DNA of 46,123 nucleotides from contig JANXDG010000064.1 in NCBI GenBank assembly GCA_025059805.1, positions 1 through 46,123 on the forward strand. The letters run 5' to 3'. The notes under the pieces were generated by a model. It did no database searches, was not told where the DNA came from, and saw only the letters and a program-made list of their open reading frames with translations. This stretch comes from Endomicrobiia bacterium (lineage in GTDB: Bacteria; Elusimicrobiota; Endomicrobiia; DTEH01). Position 1 is the stretch's first letter. Every line of letters begins with the position of its first letter. Positions 8,439 through 18,700 of this stretch are shown here, piece by piece. The translations under genes and the position numbers were made by a program.

Positions 8439-8474
8439 GCGAGGGGGAGTAAGGAATAAACCCTCCCCCCTCGC
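8439..8474 (-). terminator. GC-rich hairpin downstream of the EF-hand/YD-repeat gene
   Basis: A 9-bp stem of GCGAGGGGG (8439-8447) and CCCCCTCGC (8466-8474), a striking GC island in AT-rich DNA, lies 23 bases after the stop at 8497. The loop is about 18 bases and no T tract follows on the minus strand, so termination or mRNA 3' protection are both possible. Confidence 0.55.
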
Positions 8475-8496
8475 AGTATTATCTTCTTAAGATTCC

Positions 8497-8961
8497 TTAC
8501 GACATTTTTTCTGTGAATAACCAGACATTACCTTTGCTATCAATTGCCCAGAATGTCCAGGTGAGTGTTCTTGTTTCACCTTTATGTGCTGCTTGGATAA
8601 TATCTTTCATTAATGTGTCATTCCATACAGCTGTTGAATCTATATCTTTTCTTTGATGTCCACCGCCAGTTTGACCATAATTGCCCGAAGTACCAGCAGC
8701 GGCTTGGTTCCCCGCCTGTTGCATTCTCGAAGGATCTATCGCTCCAACATAAAGTTCTACTTTTTTACCTTTAGCGTTCCATTCATCATTAGAAAGTTTA
8801 CCATCTTTATTTGTATCACCTAACGCTACAAGTAGTTGATCAAAGAAAGAATCTAATCCTGTACCCCATTGATCTTTTGCTCTCTTTATTTCTGCTATCA
8901 TTTTTTCAACTTCAGCTTTATCTGTTACTTCAAACACAATATAGACTTCACCGTTACCCAT
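8497..8961 (-). CDS. C-terminal EF-hand-bearing part of a frameshifted secreted YD-repeat protein
   Basis: The first ATG of this frame (8961) lacks a Shine-Dalgarno, yet the frame is open with protein-like sequence back to a stop at 9138-9136 (for example TIWDVDKYNAWLKSV) and holds no ATG, GTG or TTG before 8961. The open stretch overlaps the end of the 9051-10136 gene, so I read it as that protein's continuation after an indel near 9090. It contains a textbook 12-residue calcium loop, DTNKDGKLSNDE, with D, N, D, S and E at ligand positions 1, 3, 5, 9 and 12. A Gly/Gln-rich linker follows, then a Trp-rich tail (TWTFWAIDSKGNVWLF). Function is unknown; an extracellular calcium-binding module is plausible. 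Confidence 0.6.
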   Translation of the reverse strand: MGNGEVYIVFEVTDKAEVEKMIAEIKRAKDQWGTGLDSFFDQLLVALGDTNKDGKLSNDEWNAKGKKVELYVGAIDPSRMQQAGNQAAAGTSGNYGQTGGGHQRKDIDSTAVWNDTLMKDIIQAAHKGETRTLTWTFWAIDSKGNVWLFTEKMS

Positions 8962-9050
8962 ATCTTTAACTTTAAGTTGTCCCCTTATTGTGGGGTCTAC
9001 ACCAACTGGTATATCAGGAGCAACTGATTTTAACCACGCGTTATACTTAT

Positions 9051-10136
9051 CTACATCCCAAATTGTACTTTCACCATTATTGTAATTCTCTGTTTGTTCT
9101 GATGATAGTATGTTATCATTGTAGTTTGGATTCCGTTATCACCATATGAATAATTTTCAACTTTAATAATCTGTCCTGGATTTGCTGTAACAACTACACT
9201 GTTACCCCCGTACTGTACAGTTTGTGTAACAGGTTTTGAAGTATCATTGTAGAAATACCGCTGCACTTCTCTTCCCATATTGTCTATTACATGGGAAATC
9301 CTACCATGTTTATCATAATAAATAGTAGTCATTAACCTTTGTGTCCCCGGCCCTGTCGCTTCATAACTTTCAGTTTTTACAAGTTTAAGACCATCATAGA
9401 AATTTCTTGATGCCATATACCAATAATTTCCCTCTTTCTTATAAGCCATCGTATGGGTCTCTCTTCCCAAACTGTCAAAATAGGTAACAGAAAGTAATTT
9501 ACCGCCGTCTCCATATGTTTCTACCCTTAATATATTTCCTGCATTATCATATATATACTTTGATACCGATGTGGTAAAAGTTTGTTTATCTTTATCCCAT
9601 GATTTATTTACAACCTCAAGTAATCTTCCCGATGGACCATATTTTTGTACTACTGCATCATCAATAACCTGTTTGTCACTCGTAGTATTTGGGTCACCAT
9701 CTTTATCAATTATACCCTTCCAGGATACAGTATAACCACCATCAGGTGTATATGTTATCTTTGCTTCATACACCTGCCCATCAAGTACTTGATAAGCTCT
9801 AACTAGCGCACCTGCTTCATCATACTCCATATACCTTTGGTTAATAGGATCTGATACTTTTTTTGTCACACCTGAAGCATATTTCTCTACAACTTGTTCT
9901 GTGATAAACTTACCATCTGTACCGTAGTATCCAGTAACTGTAGCATTTTTGTAAACAAAAGTATACTTCTGATGCACAGGATCATATATCTTTGTTGCAG
10001 CACCTGCAATTGAAAATTCAGAATAGTCATACACAGCCTTCACTCTATTCGGATCAACAGTTATTACCGTGGCTTCCACAGGTAATAGCAAAGCAACTAA
10101 CATAAGAAGTATTGGTAGATATTTTTTGTGTTTCAT
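9051..10136 (-). CDS. Secreted YD-repeat (RHS-like) protein, C-terminus altered by frameshift
   Basis: Start set at ATG 10136 because GGAGGG lies 9 bases upstream (plus 10146-10151); an earlier ATG at 10187 only extends through that site. 361 residues: signal peptide (LPILLMLVALLLPVEA, cleavage near 22), then about ten degenerate YD-type repeats such as YDNAGNILRVETYGDGGKL, YFDSLGRETH and YYDKHGRISHVI. Such repeats form beta-rich wraps in RHS/teneurin-type surface proteins. The last dozen residues (RITIMVKVQFGM) do not resemble its paralogue at 10254-12434, while an alternative frame continues sensibly, so the true protein is probably ~560 residues. No toxin domain is seen. It may share a promoter element with other secreted genes (10233-10253). 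Confidence 0.72.
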   Translation of the reverse strand: MKHKKYLPILLMLVALLLPVEATVITVDPNRVKAVYDYSEFSIAGAATKIYDPVHQKYTFVYKNATVTGYYGTDGKFITEQVVEKYASGVTKKVSDPINQRYMEYDEAGALVRAYQVLDGQVYEAKITYTPDGGYTVSWKGIIDKDGDPNTTSDKQVIDDAVVQKYGPSGRLLEVVNKSWDKDKQTFTTSVSKYIYDNAGNILRVETYGDGGKLLSVTYFDSLGRETHTMAYKKEGNYWYMASRNFYDGLKLVKTESYEATGPGTQRLMTTIYYDKHGRISHVIDNMGREVQRYFYNDTSKPVTQTVQYGGNSVVVTANPGQIIKVENYSYGDNGIQTTMITYYHQNKQRITIMVKVQFGM

Positions 10137-10232
10137 TTGTTTTATCCCTCCTTTTTTTAGATTTTTATATATTTTCATCTTTTTCATCTACTTTATAGAA
10201 TGTTTATATATGTGAGAAATCTCAGTACAAAA

Positions 10233-10253
10233 TGTAAATTTTTTGTGAAAAAA
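10233..10253 (-). promoter_or_regulatory. Conserved intergenic element, copy A
   Basis: A 21-base sequence, TGTAAATTTTTTGTGAAAAAA on the plus strand shortened here as TGTAAAT6GTGA6, is identical at 38559-38579 and nearly so at 12521-12539. Each copy follows the stop of one minus-strand gene and precedes the start of the next. On the minus strand it ends in TTTACA, a fair -35 box, with TCACAT 17 bases later. Confidence 0.45.
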
Positions 10254-12434
10254 TTAATTGCTAAGGTAACTGATTGCTTTATATTCTTCATAGCCGTTGT
10301 GGTAGTAAGTTTTTATTGTGTGTTGTTTTTTATCATCTACATATGTATATTCTTCTTTCAACAATATTCCGCCAGCAGCAATTTTTATTTTTAGTTTTTG
10401 TTGTTCTTTGTCCTCATCAGAAGTTATAACTACTTCTATTGTTTCTTTTTTATTTCTATCATTATAAAAATACTTTTGTACGATACGGTCTAAGGCATCT
10501 TTAACTATTTGTGGTCTTGAGTGGAGATCAAAATAGACAGTAGAAATAAGTTTAGTCTCGTTTCTTGTAAGATCTACAAGTTCGTATGATTCTGATTTTA
10601 TAAGTTTTCTACCTTCATAGAAATTTCTTGAAGATACATAGCTGCCAAGTAATTCTTCGTATTCGTTATATACATACTTTAGTGTAAACTGTTCTAAGTT
10701 ATGTTTATAGTAAGTTTCAGAAATAATTTTCCCACCAGAAGTTAAAAGTTGTTTTTTAACTAAACTACCTGCTGCATCATAAATAAGAACTTGTTTGGAT
10801 AAATGATACTCACCGTCAAAATAAGTTTTTGAAACAACCTCAAGCAACCTACCATCAAAACTGTAAAATTCAGTTTGTGCATCAGGGATTATTTCTTTAT
10901 CTTCATAAGTGTTGATGTTTTGGTCCTTATCTATAACGCTGGGGTAGGTTATCTTGTACGAACCATCTTTATTATATTCTATTTTTGCCTCATATTTCTT
11001 TTCTTTTAGGACACCATCTTCTTCTATAACTAACTTTACATACGAAGCTGAAAGTTTACCTTTAGTATCAAACTCTTCAGTTTTTCCTGAAATTAGATTT
11101 TCTTTTTTCTTTACTAATCCATTCTTGTCAAAATAGGTAATCTCTATTGGTATGAATTCATCAGTTTCTTTACTATAATACCCTATAGATTGTTTTCTTT
11201 TTGATAAATTAACTATTTTTTCTCTTGGTTGGCATAAACTTAGATTTGGTTGAGTAAGTTTATTTATATATTTAGTTTTAGCTATCGGCATATCTTCAGT
11301 ATAATTTTTTGCCAAGTATCCTTTTTCAATCCACTCACTTATTTTTTTACCATCGGGTTTCTCTTTTAAAAACAATTTTGCTACTTCTTGCTGATGTATT
11401 ATTACTGAAAGCGAGTTGGTCGTATAATCCCATAGTCCTACAAGTTTACCTTCGTTATAAATGTATTCTTTGACCTTTATGTCGTCATAGGAAACATATA
11501 ATGGTTTACCATCAATGTCATACCAGGTGACAGTGTTGTTTCTGTGGTCAAACTCATAGACAAGTGTAGAACCGTCATATTGATATTCTTTTATCAATTT
11601 ACCATTTTTATCTTTTACAATATGCGGTTTATTATTTTTATAATATGTAACATTACCTAAATAATCCACTGATTTTTCAACAACTTCGTTACCTTCATCA
11701 TCTTTAGTATAATAATACCTTGTAATAACATTACCAAACTGGTCTTTAGTATAAAGCATTTTACCTTTTTCGTCATAGTATGTTATATCATCAGTGATAC
11801 CTATTTTTTGTCTGATAATATTATTTTCATCATAAACATACCAGGAAACCTCTGTACCTTCAAAATTAACATCAGCAACTGGCCTTCCTTTCTCATCAAA
11901 GATAGTTTTTACTTGTGAACCTTCATCTAAAACAAAAATTTTGTTCTTTCCAAACTTGTCATATTTGTAGCTTCTTACTAAATTCATATCTTTGTCATAC
12001 TCTTTTATAACTTTTCCACCCAATCCTAATTCTTGATATCCTATTATTTCACCTTTTTCATTTTTTATTTCTACTAAATTACTACCTTTCTTTACTTCAG
12101 AGATTTGTTGAAGTTTCCATTCTTTATCATATTCTTTAGATTTTGCTGATAAACTAAAAATTTTTGTACCATCAGTGTTGATTTTTAATGTTAATCTCCC
12201 AGTTGGTGAAAAATAAAGACGGTTGCCATATTTATCTTTAGCAGCTATGGGTCTTCCTGGGGCTATATCTATCATCTTGTTAGGTTTGCTATATTCTGTG
12301 ACATCTATAGGTTTAAGTGTTGTTTGTGGACCAAAAGTTTGTTGAGGTACAGATAAATAACAAAAGATTAAATTTTCCCATAGAAATAAAAAACTTGATA
12401 TACTTACAACCACTTTTTTCGTCAGATTATTCAT
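10254..12434 (-). CDS. Large YD-repeat (RHS-like) protein with N-terminal signal/anchor
   Basis: 726 residues. N-terminal hydrophobic segment VVVSISSFLFLWENLIFCYL would act as signal or anchor. The rest is a long series of degenerate YD-type repeats, such as YKYDKFGKNKIFVLDEGS, YYDEKGKMLYTKDQFGN and YQYDGSTLVYEFDHRNN. The C-terminal third aligns by eye with the 9051-10136 product: VIDKDQNINTYEDKE against a similar DKDGDPNTTSDK segment, RNFYEGRKLIKSESYE against RNFYDGLKLVKTESYE, and a closing TYYHNG. The two are tandem paralogues. Proteins of this kind are usually cell-surface beta-structures; no C-terminal toxin or protease-cleavage motif (PxxxxDPxGL) is visible. No Shine-Dalgarno precedes the ATG. 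Confidence 0.75.
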   Translation of the reverse strand: MNNLTKKVVVSISSFLFLWENLIFCYLSVPQQTFGPQTTLKPIDVTEYSKPNKMIDIAPGRPIAAKDKYGNRLYFSPTGRLTLKINTDGTKIFSLSAKSKEYDKEWKLQQISEVKKGSNLVEIKNEKGEIIGYQELGLGGKVIKEYDKDMNLVRSYKYDKFGKNKIFVLDEGSQVKTIFDEKGRPVADVNFEGTEVSWYVYDENNIIRQKIGITDDITYYDEKGKMLYTKDQFGNVITRYYYTKDDEGNEVVEKSVDYLGNVTYYKNNKPHIVKDKNGKLIKEYQYDGSTLVYEFDHRNNTVTWYDIDGKPLYVSYDDIKVKEYIYNEGKLVGLWDYTTNSLSVIIHQQEVAKLFLKEKPDGKKISEWIEKGYLAKNYTEDMPIAKTKYINKLTQPNLSLCQPREKIVNLSKRKQSIGYYSKETDEFIPIEITYFDKNGLVKKKENLISGKTEEFDTKGKLSASYVKLVIEEDGVLKEKKYEAKIEYNKDGSYKITYPSVIDKDQNINTYEDKEIIPDAQTEFYSFDGRLLEVVSKTYFDGEYHLSKQVLIYDAAGSLVKKQLLTSGGKIISETYYKHNLEQFTLKYVYNEYEELLGSYVSSRNFYEGRKLIKSESYELVDLTRNETKLISTVYFDLHSRPQIVKDALDRIVQKYFYNDRNKKETIEVVITSDEDKEQQKLKIKIAAGGILLKEEYTYVDDKKQHTIKTYYHNGYEEYKAISYLSN

Positions 12435-12520
12435 AATTTTAATAAATTTTATTAATAAATTTTAAAATCTGTCTTCTTTTTTATTTTTAACTTTTAATTT
12501 TGAACAAATTGTGTACTCTT

Positions 12521-12539
12521 TGTAAAATTTTTGTGAAAA
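12521..12539 (-). promoter_or_regulatory. Conserved intergenic element, copy B
   Basis: TGTAAAATTTTTGTGAAAA here differs from copies A and C by one substitution in the T run region. It lies just after the stop of the small gene at 12546 and about 90 bases upstream of the 726-residue YD-repeat gene. On the minus strand it again ends in TTTACA. Confidence 0.4.
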
Positions 12540-12545
12540 TAATTT

Positions 12546-12755
12546 TTAATGTAGTAGGTACCTGTTGATAATTTTTGAAATTATTATTCTTTTTATTTCA
12601 ATTTCAGTGATGTCGTAGTTTAAAAGTTCAGCGTAGATTCTAATTCCCTCTGCTAAACCATGCTGTACTAAATCAATTAGTAAATCTTCATTTTCTTTAT
12701 TAAAACTTTCAAGTAAAACTTTTGCTTCAAGTTTAAGAAAATCTTTTGATGTCAT
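12546..12755 (-). CDS. Small helical protein of unknown function
   Basis: Start taken at ATG 12755 because GAGG(TGGG) lies 10 bases upstream; the longer frame from 12854 runs through that site. The 69-residue product is charged and predicted helical throughout (DFLKLEAKVLLESFNKENED, EIEIKRIIISKIINRYLLH), without membrane segment or cysteine. I do not recognise a family. It sits alone between the terminator hairpin of the giant operon and the YD-repeat genes, possibly co-transcribed with the latter. Confidence 0.55.
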   Translation of the reverse strand: MTSKDFLKLEAKVLLESFNKENEDLLIDLVQHGLAEGIRIYAELLNYDITEIEIKRIIISKIINRYLLH

Positions 12756-12859
12756 TTCTTTCCCACCTCTACAAAGAATAGTATGTTGCAATTTTGTAAA
12801 AATTTTGGAGAAACTATGTATTTTTTGTAAATTTTCAACAATCAACAAATCCAACCCAC

Positions 12860-12930
12860 AACCCCACTAAAATCCAATGCGGGTTTGTTACACACTCAAA
12901 CCCGCATTGAAAATTGAGCTAATTGGGGTT
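12860..12930 (-). terminator. Nested inverted repeat ending the giant-gene operon
   Basis: Inner arms 12875-12886 (CAATGCGGGTTT) and 12898-12909 are perfectly complementary over 12 bp with an 11-base loop; outer arms 12860-12866 and 12924-12930 (AACCCCA/TGGGGTT) add 7 bp. It begins 19 bases after the lipoprotein stop at 12949. On the minus strand the inner stem is followed by GGATTTTAG, a short T run. Probably the 3' end of the operon starting at 37903. Confidence 0.55.
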
Positions 12931-12948
12931 ATAGTATAAAGTTCAATT

Positions 12949-13722
12949 TTAGTTTTTTATCTTGGCAAGATGTCCACCTTTTTTATCAATTACAACAACT
13001 GTATGTGGTAGGTTTTGGTAAGTTTTGTATCTTTTTTTAATATCCAAAAAATATTCTCTAACTAAACTTTCAAAAAGTAATTTTACTGCAGGAATATCAA
13101 TATCTGTATTTATTGATAAAAATATTACCTCATTATTTTCTATTCTTTCAAACTCTAATAAAGTTTTAGAAAGTAATGCACCTGCAAACGGGTTTGACCT
13201 TATAAACATATTATAATTTGACGCTACAAGACGACCTATAAACTCATTAAAATCTATCTCTTGGAAAGCAATTTTACTATACGGTAACATCTCAAACACA
13301 ATTCTTTTTTCATAGTCACCTCGTGAGATCTTCATATAAATAAGGTCTTTAATATCTTGTAAATAATTTATTATTCTAATACAAAAATCTTGATTTTTAA
13401 CCTTTGCTATTGTAACTAAAAATTCAACTTCAGCATCAGTAGATAGTGCAAGTCGTGTGATTATTATAGACGCTTTTTCTATTCTTTTTATAGCTTTTTG
13501 AAGCAGTTTTTTATCTTCAGTAATAATTTCTTCTTTAGGTATATCAACGGTAAGGAACATTGTTTTCCCTACAAGTTTAAGTTCGCCTTCTAAATTTCCT
13601 TCTTTTTTTAACAATTTTTTTGCTTCTAAAACAAGTTTTTCTTTTGGATATGTAGGTTTTCTACAAGAAGGCAAAAAGAGAGTGAGAACAAAAGTAAGTG
13701 TATAAAAAAATATCTTCATCAA
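12949..13722 (-). CDS. Putative lipoprotein of unknown function, coupled to FtsH-like gene
   Basis: 257 residues. The N-terminus has Lys, a hydrophobic stretch and a lipobox-like LFLPSC, so C20 is the likely lipidated residue. The mature part alternates helices and strands with charged patches (for example FEMLPYSKIAFQEIDFNEF) and ends in HTVVVIDKKGGHLAKIKN. I recognise no family or active site. Its ATG overlaps the ftsH-like stop by 4 bases, so the two are translationally coupled; it may act with that protease at the membrane. It is the last gene before the terminator-like hairpin. Confidence 0.7.
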   Translation of the reverse strand: MMKIFFYTLTFVLTLFLPSCRKPTYPKEKLVLEAKKLLKKEGNLEGELKLVGKTMFLTVDIPKEEIITEDKKLLQKAIKRIEKASIIITRLALSTDAEVEFLVTIAKVKNQDFCIRIINYLQDIKDLIYMKISRGDYEKRIVFEMLPYSKIAFQEIDFNEFIGRLVASNYNMFIRSNPFAGALLSKTLLEFERIENNEVIFLSINTDIDIPAVKLLFESLVREYFLDIKKRYKTYQNLPHTVVVIDKKGGHLAKIKN

Positions 13723-15365
13723 GGAAGTGTTAAACCGACATTAATATTCTCATATCCTTCTTCTTTTTCTTTAGCGAAAGATTTAAAAATTTCGTCAATT
13801 TCGTCATAGTCAAGTTCTTCTTTTTCTAATAGTTTTTCAGCAAAAAATTCTGTCACGGTCCAGTTTGAGGTTAAAAAGTCCTCTACTTCATGTATACAAT
13901 AGTTTATTATTTTTAAACTTTCATTGTTAAGTTTCTCTTTTAAAGATTCTGAAATTTCATTCTCAGGTAAAACAGAAAAATTACCAACAAGTAGTTCATT
14001 ACTATCCAGTGACATACCTAATTTCCAAACCATAAAATGTGCAATTTGTGTAGCATAACGCAGGTCTGCTTCTACACCGGTTGAAGTTGAACCAAACTTT
14101 TTCTTTTCTGCAACATATCCAGCAAGCGAGACCTTTATATCTGCAAGCAGTTTTTCTTTACTCATAGTGTAAAACTCTTCTTTTGGTATGTGACTTACAA
14201 GACCTAAAGCGCCACCACGAGATACTATTGAAGCTTTAAAAACATCATCAGTAGGATGTAGATAATAAAGCACCACTGTATGTCCAGCCTCGTGATAGGC
14301 AATTCTTTGTTTTTCTTCAGGTACGAGTGTAAGTTCATGTCTAAGCCCAAGTTCTATTCGGTCAATAGCTTCCATAATATCTTGCATATCTACAACTTCT
14401 TTTTGATTTCTTAATGCTATAAGTGCCGCTTCTTTAACAATATTTTCAATATCAGCTGGTGATTTATAGACAGTTTTTTTTGCAAGTTTATCAATGTCAA
14501 TATTAGGATCATGTTTTACTTTTTTTAGATAGTATTTAAAAATTTCTTTTCTCTCATTAAGATTAGGTTTGCTAATATATATCTTTCTATCAAACCTTCC
14601 AGGACGAAGTAATGCTGGGTCTAACACTTCTAAAGGTGAATTTGTTGCACCAATGACTACAACATTAGCTTGAGAACTTTCTAATCCATCCATCTCAACT
14701 AAAAGTTGATTCTGTGTAGAATTTGTTTCTTCACCTGCACCCATAAACGAAAAAACTCTACCTCTACCTATAACATCTAATTCGTCTATAAAAACTATAC
14801 AAGCACCATAGGCATATGCATATTCCCGTGCTTTCTTAAAAAGTTTTCTTATTCTTGCAGCACCTACACCTACAAAAATTTCTACAAATTCAGACCCTGC
14901 TACATGTAAAAACGGCACCTTTGCTTCAGTAGCGATAGCTTTTGCAAGTAGTGTTTTACCACAACCTGGCGGTCCTATAAGTAAGATTCCTTTTACAATT
15001 TTTCCACCAATTTTTTTAACTTTTGTTCTATCTTTAAGCAATTGTACAACTTCCATTGCTTCTTTTTTTGCCTGTTCTAAACCTATAACATCTTTGAATT
15101 TAACATTTATTTGTTCAGGTTCAATCTTAGATTTTTTCATAGAAGCTAGTCCACCACGAAATATCGTCATATAAAAGTACACAAATATAAATGCATTAAG
15201 TCCTGTAAGTAGTATCTGAACAGGAATAGTAGAAAGTGTAAGGTTTCTATAGAACGATTCTAACGAACTTAACCCAATTATTGCAAGAATTAATAACACA
15301 ATTGAAGATAAAATTACAACAATTAAAAGCCAATTGTTGCGAAGAAATATTTTAAATTTTCTCAT
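13719..15365 (-). CDS. ftsH: FtsH-like AAA+ zinc metalloprotease with reduced periplasmic loop
   Basis: 548 residues, shorter than typical FtsH (about 610-650). Two N-terminal membrane helices (about 12-32 and 47-70) are separated by only ~15 residues, so the usual ~70-residue periplasmic domain is missing. Then comes the AAA core: Walker A GPPGCGKT (131-138), pore motif [15 protein letters not shown], Walker B IVFIDELD, and second region of homology [10 protein letters not shown]. The M41 peptidase domain has HEAGH (H358, E359, H362) and a third zinc ligand in EADLRYAT. FtsH degrades membrane and short-lived cytosolic proteins. Its place between the receiver and lipoprotein, downstream of two giant membrane proteins, suggests a dedicated protease for them, but this is inference; it could be one of several FtsH copies. 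Confidence 0.9.
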   Translation of the reverse strand: MRKFKIFLRNNWLLIVVILSSIVLLILAIIGLSSLESFYRNLTLSTIPVQILLTGLNAFIFVYFYMTIFRGGLASMKKSKIEPEQINVKFKDVIGLEQAKKEAMEVVQLLKDRTKVKKIGGKIVKGILLIGPPGCGKTLLAKAIATEAKVPFLHVAGSEFVEIFVGVGAARIRKLFKKAREYAYAYGACIVFIDELDVIGRGRVFSFMGAGEETNSTQNQLLVEMDGLESSQANVVVIGATNSPLEVLDPALLRPGRFDRKIYISKPNLNERKEIFKYYLKKVKHDPNIDIDKLAKKTVYKSPADIENIVKEAALIALRNQKEVVDMQDIMEAIDRIELGLRHELTLVPEEKQRIAYHEAGHTVVLYYLHPTDDVFKASIVSRGGALGLVSHIPKEEFYTMSKEKLLADIKVSLAGYVAEKKKFGSTSTGVEADLRYATQIAHFMVWKLGMSLDSNELLVGNFSVLPENEISESLKEKLNNESLKIINYCIHEVEDFLTSNWTVTEFFAEKLLEKEELDYDEIDEIFKSFAKEKEEGYENINVGLTLP

Positions 15366-15395
15366 TTAGGGTTATTTTAGTTGGTGTTTCACAAT

Positions 15396-15776
15396 TCACT
15401 CGCTCTTTAAGTTTTTCTTTTTTTCTTCTATTACATTTTTTATTACATTTTTAAGCTTTTGAAAGTCAACAGGTTTCTTAAAAAACGCCTCTGGTGAGTA
15501 CGGTTCCACATCTTTTCTAGCTGTTTCATCTGAAGTAATTATTATTACGGGTAGAGAATGTTCCTTTTTTTGTCTTACTTCTTTTAGAACTTCAACACCA
15601 CTGATATCAGGTAGATGAATATCAAGTGTAATACAAGCAGGATTTGATTCATCCATATATTTTAATCCATCCTTCCCTGTGAATGCAATATATACTTCAT
15701 AACCTTCATTTTTTAACCTTTCCGCTATAAGTTCTGCTATGGTAGGATCATCTTCTACTATAAGTATTGCTGGCAT
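15396..15776 (-). CDS. Stand-alone response-regulator receiver (CheY-like)
   Basis: 126 residues, only a REC domain. ILIVEDD gives the acidic pocket, CITLDIHLPD the phosphoacceptor Asp (about D52), IIITSD the conserved Ser/Thr and FFKKPVD the lysine. There is no output domain and no histidine kinase in the window. A strong AAGGAGGG site lies 12 bases before the ATG, in the gap after giant B's stop. Closely similar to the receiver at 38595-38951 (shared CITLDI-LPDI-G-EVLK), so the two are paralogues. Probably signals through protein-protein contact, perhaps with the neighbouring membrane proteins. Confidence 0.92.
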   Translation of the reverse strand: MPAILIVEDDPTIAELIAERLKNEGYEVYIAFTGKDGLKYMDESNPACITLDIHLPDISGVEVLKEVRQKKEHSLPVIIITSDETARKDVEPYSPEAFFKKPVDFQKLKNVIKNVIEEKKKNLKSE

Positions 15777-15788
15777 TTTCTACCCTCC

Positions 15789-18700
15789 TTATACTGAAGA
15801 TAAAACTTGTTTTATTGTTTCAACACTGAATATTTGTTTTAACTCTTTTTCTTCAATTATAGGTTTTGACCTGTCAGTAGAAATTAAATCTAATATTTCC
15901 AAGATAGCCGCCACTGACCATGCCTGAGATACACAACCACCTTGACTATGTGGAACGTTTCCGCTGAAAACTTCAGGTATGGTTCCATTACTTCTTACAA
16001 AATATACAAGGTTGTTAATATTAGAACTTATCATTTCTACTGCTTCATCATAAGGTCTATCTTCTAAAAGTTTTAGCTTAGCAAAAATGTATTCTCGTAC
16101 TAACCACGGCCAAACAGTCCCTTGGTGATAAGCTTGATCCTTAACCTCCATTGGCGCAAAAGTTTGATAATCTCCTCGATATTTCGGATCTACAGGTGAA
16201 AGTGTCCTTAATCCAACTGGGGTTAACAACTCATTTTCAACAACTTTTACTATATTGTGTTTCCGGCTATCATCAAGTAAATCATCTACATTACTTAATG
16301 ATACCAACATTAACGCATTTGGTCTTACTGCATCTTTATGCGGATCACCATCAATAACATCATATGGATAAACCCTACCATCTGCAAAATATTTGTTGTT
16401 TATAGATATTTTTACTTGAGCAGCAATATTTTCATACCTTGCGGCTATTTCACTATTTCCAAGTAATCTATTAAATTTAGCTGCGATTTTCAATGCGTTA
16501 TAAAACAACGCTTGTATCTCTACTGGTTTACCATTACGTGGTGTCACAGGTTTTCCATTTGGTGCTGCATCCATCCAGGTCCACTGTGCTGGTGAAACTA
16601 CAAGACCATCATCGTCCATATATATCGGCTTGGTCCTGTCAGTTGAAGTATAAGCATATAAAATTCTATTTATCACAGGCAACATTTCTTCCATAAACTC
16701 TTTATCTTTAGTTATCTCATAGTATCTGTACAATGCTTCTACAAACCATAATGACGCATCTGCAGTGTTATATTCTGCTTTACCATCAGGCCAGATTCTG
16801 TTTGGTATAATACCATCTCTTTGATGTTTTGCATAATATCTAAAAACTTCTTTTGCTTCTTTAAACCGTCCAGTTGTTATTAAAAGCCCGGTTAAACTTA
16901 TAAACGTATCTCTACCCCAAGACTGATTAAACCAAGGATAACCAGCTAAGATTTTAACTTCTCCATCTTTATCCCTTACCACAAACGAATCTGCTGCTAA
17001 TAATAGTTTAGCAAAAACATCTTTGTTTTGTTTTACTTCTTTACGAGTAGTAGACATATATTCCTGATATAAAATGTTCTCAAGTAATCCTTGGATAAAA
17101 CCGAATAACTGTATGTTTATATTTGCTTTTTCTTCAACACTTACTGCTGCTGAAGCTAACCTATTTAGTTGTTTTATGTATGTATATATCTCAGGGAAAC
17201 TTTCTTGGGTTATCCCTGCCTTGTTTAGAATATCATATAGCTTTCTAAAAAAGTCATTATGGTAACTATGATGCAACAACGACCATTTCCCTTGCTCACC
17301 TACAAACATCATCCACTGATACGAAACCAGTAAACTATGTAGATGTGGTGCATTAATATCACCAAAAGGCAACTCTTTTCTTCCCTCATCATACATAAGT
17401 TTAAAGTGTTCCATACTAACATTTCTTAACATAGTTAAGATTTGTGTGGCTTTATTAGCATCAATCTCAATATTTTGTCCTACAACATATCCTTTCATAA
17501 AATATCCTTGGGTTGTTTTTGAAGTTGTCTGAGATATAACCGTCTTTATAAACTCTGAAATATCAAAACTTCTTTCTGCAGGTAAGGATATACGGTACCG
17601 CCATAAACTTCTCCCATCTACAACTTCTTTGACAGGAGTTTTTTCACCCCATTGGTCTCCTATAACAAACGAAACATATTCAACACCAGAAGTTAAAACT
17701 TTATTAAAGAAATTTTTAAACGATGTTTCATTGTATTCAACATTATATTTGTGTGTTATTCCAGGATTATCCTGTATACGTGGGGAATCATGTGAAGTTA
17801 TCTGTAACCAAACTTTGTCAGACCTTATATTTTTTAAATCTTGTTCATTAAACCAGTCAACGTTAGCAATTGTATAAATACCATACTTCTCTCTTAAATA
17901 TCCATCCTTACCTTCAAACGCCTCCGCTACTATTATAGCATCAGGTCTTACTGACCTTATCCTTGTAATAACCTCTGAAACAAAGTCATCACCTCTCTCA
18001 TTGCCTGACTGAACTATATTATGTCCTAAATGTGGTAAAGGATATGCAAAATGTAATGCATCTAACCGTACACCATCAAAACCAAACTTCAACCAATGTA
18101 TCAAAGGATTTGTTAACAACCTATATCTGTCAGCTGCTAACTCATCCCAGTTATACAAAACTAAGTCAGTCCAATGTTGACCCCAAATATATGGTGAACG
18201 ATTATAAAAATATCTCCTGTTAAACACTACATCACATCCATCCTTACCTCTAAAAAATGGAAAATCAAACATCAACTTACAACCTTGTTGATGAAGATAT
18301 CTTATTGTTTCATTCAATTGAGTATAAGCTACATACTGCATATACTCATATAACGACTTGTATGTATCAAAAATACCAGGATTTTTTGTTGCAATTTCAT
18401 TAATCTCATCCACACTAGTAGGATATCTACCAACAATTTTATAAGCTGCCATAAACCTACTGTAGTTATCTAACCAGAAAGAATTCTTTTGTTTGAAACT
18501 TTCAAATTTTCTATCTCTCCTATCTAAAAAATGTTTATACACAACTTTTGCAACTTCAAACTCTACATCCCTTAAAACTTCATAATTTATAACTTCACTC
18601 TCAACAGCTTCAAGTTTAGTTTTAATTTCACTTATTATTTTCTTAGGTAATCCGATCCGCTGTGCTTCTTTCACCCAGTCAATATAAAGTTCGTTAATAG

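Noticed and set aside
10254-12434. RHS toxin with variable C-terminal effector
   Set aside because: There are YD-type repeats, but no conserved RHS core boundary motif and no toxin domain or immunity gene next to it.
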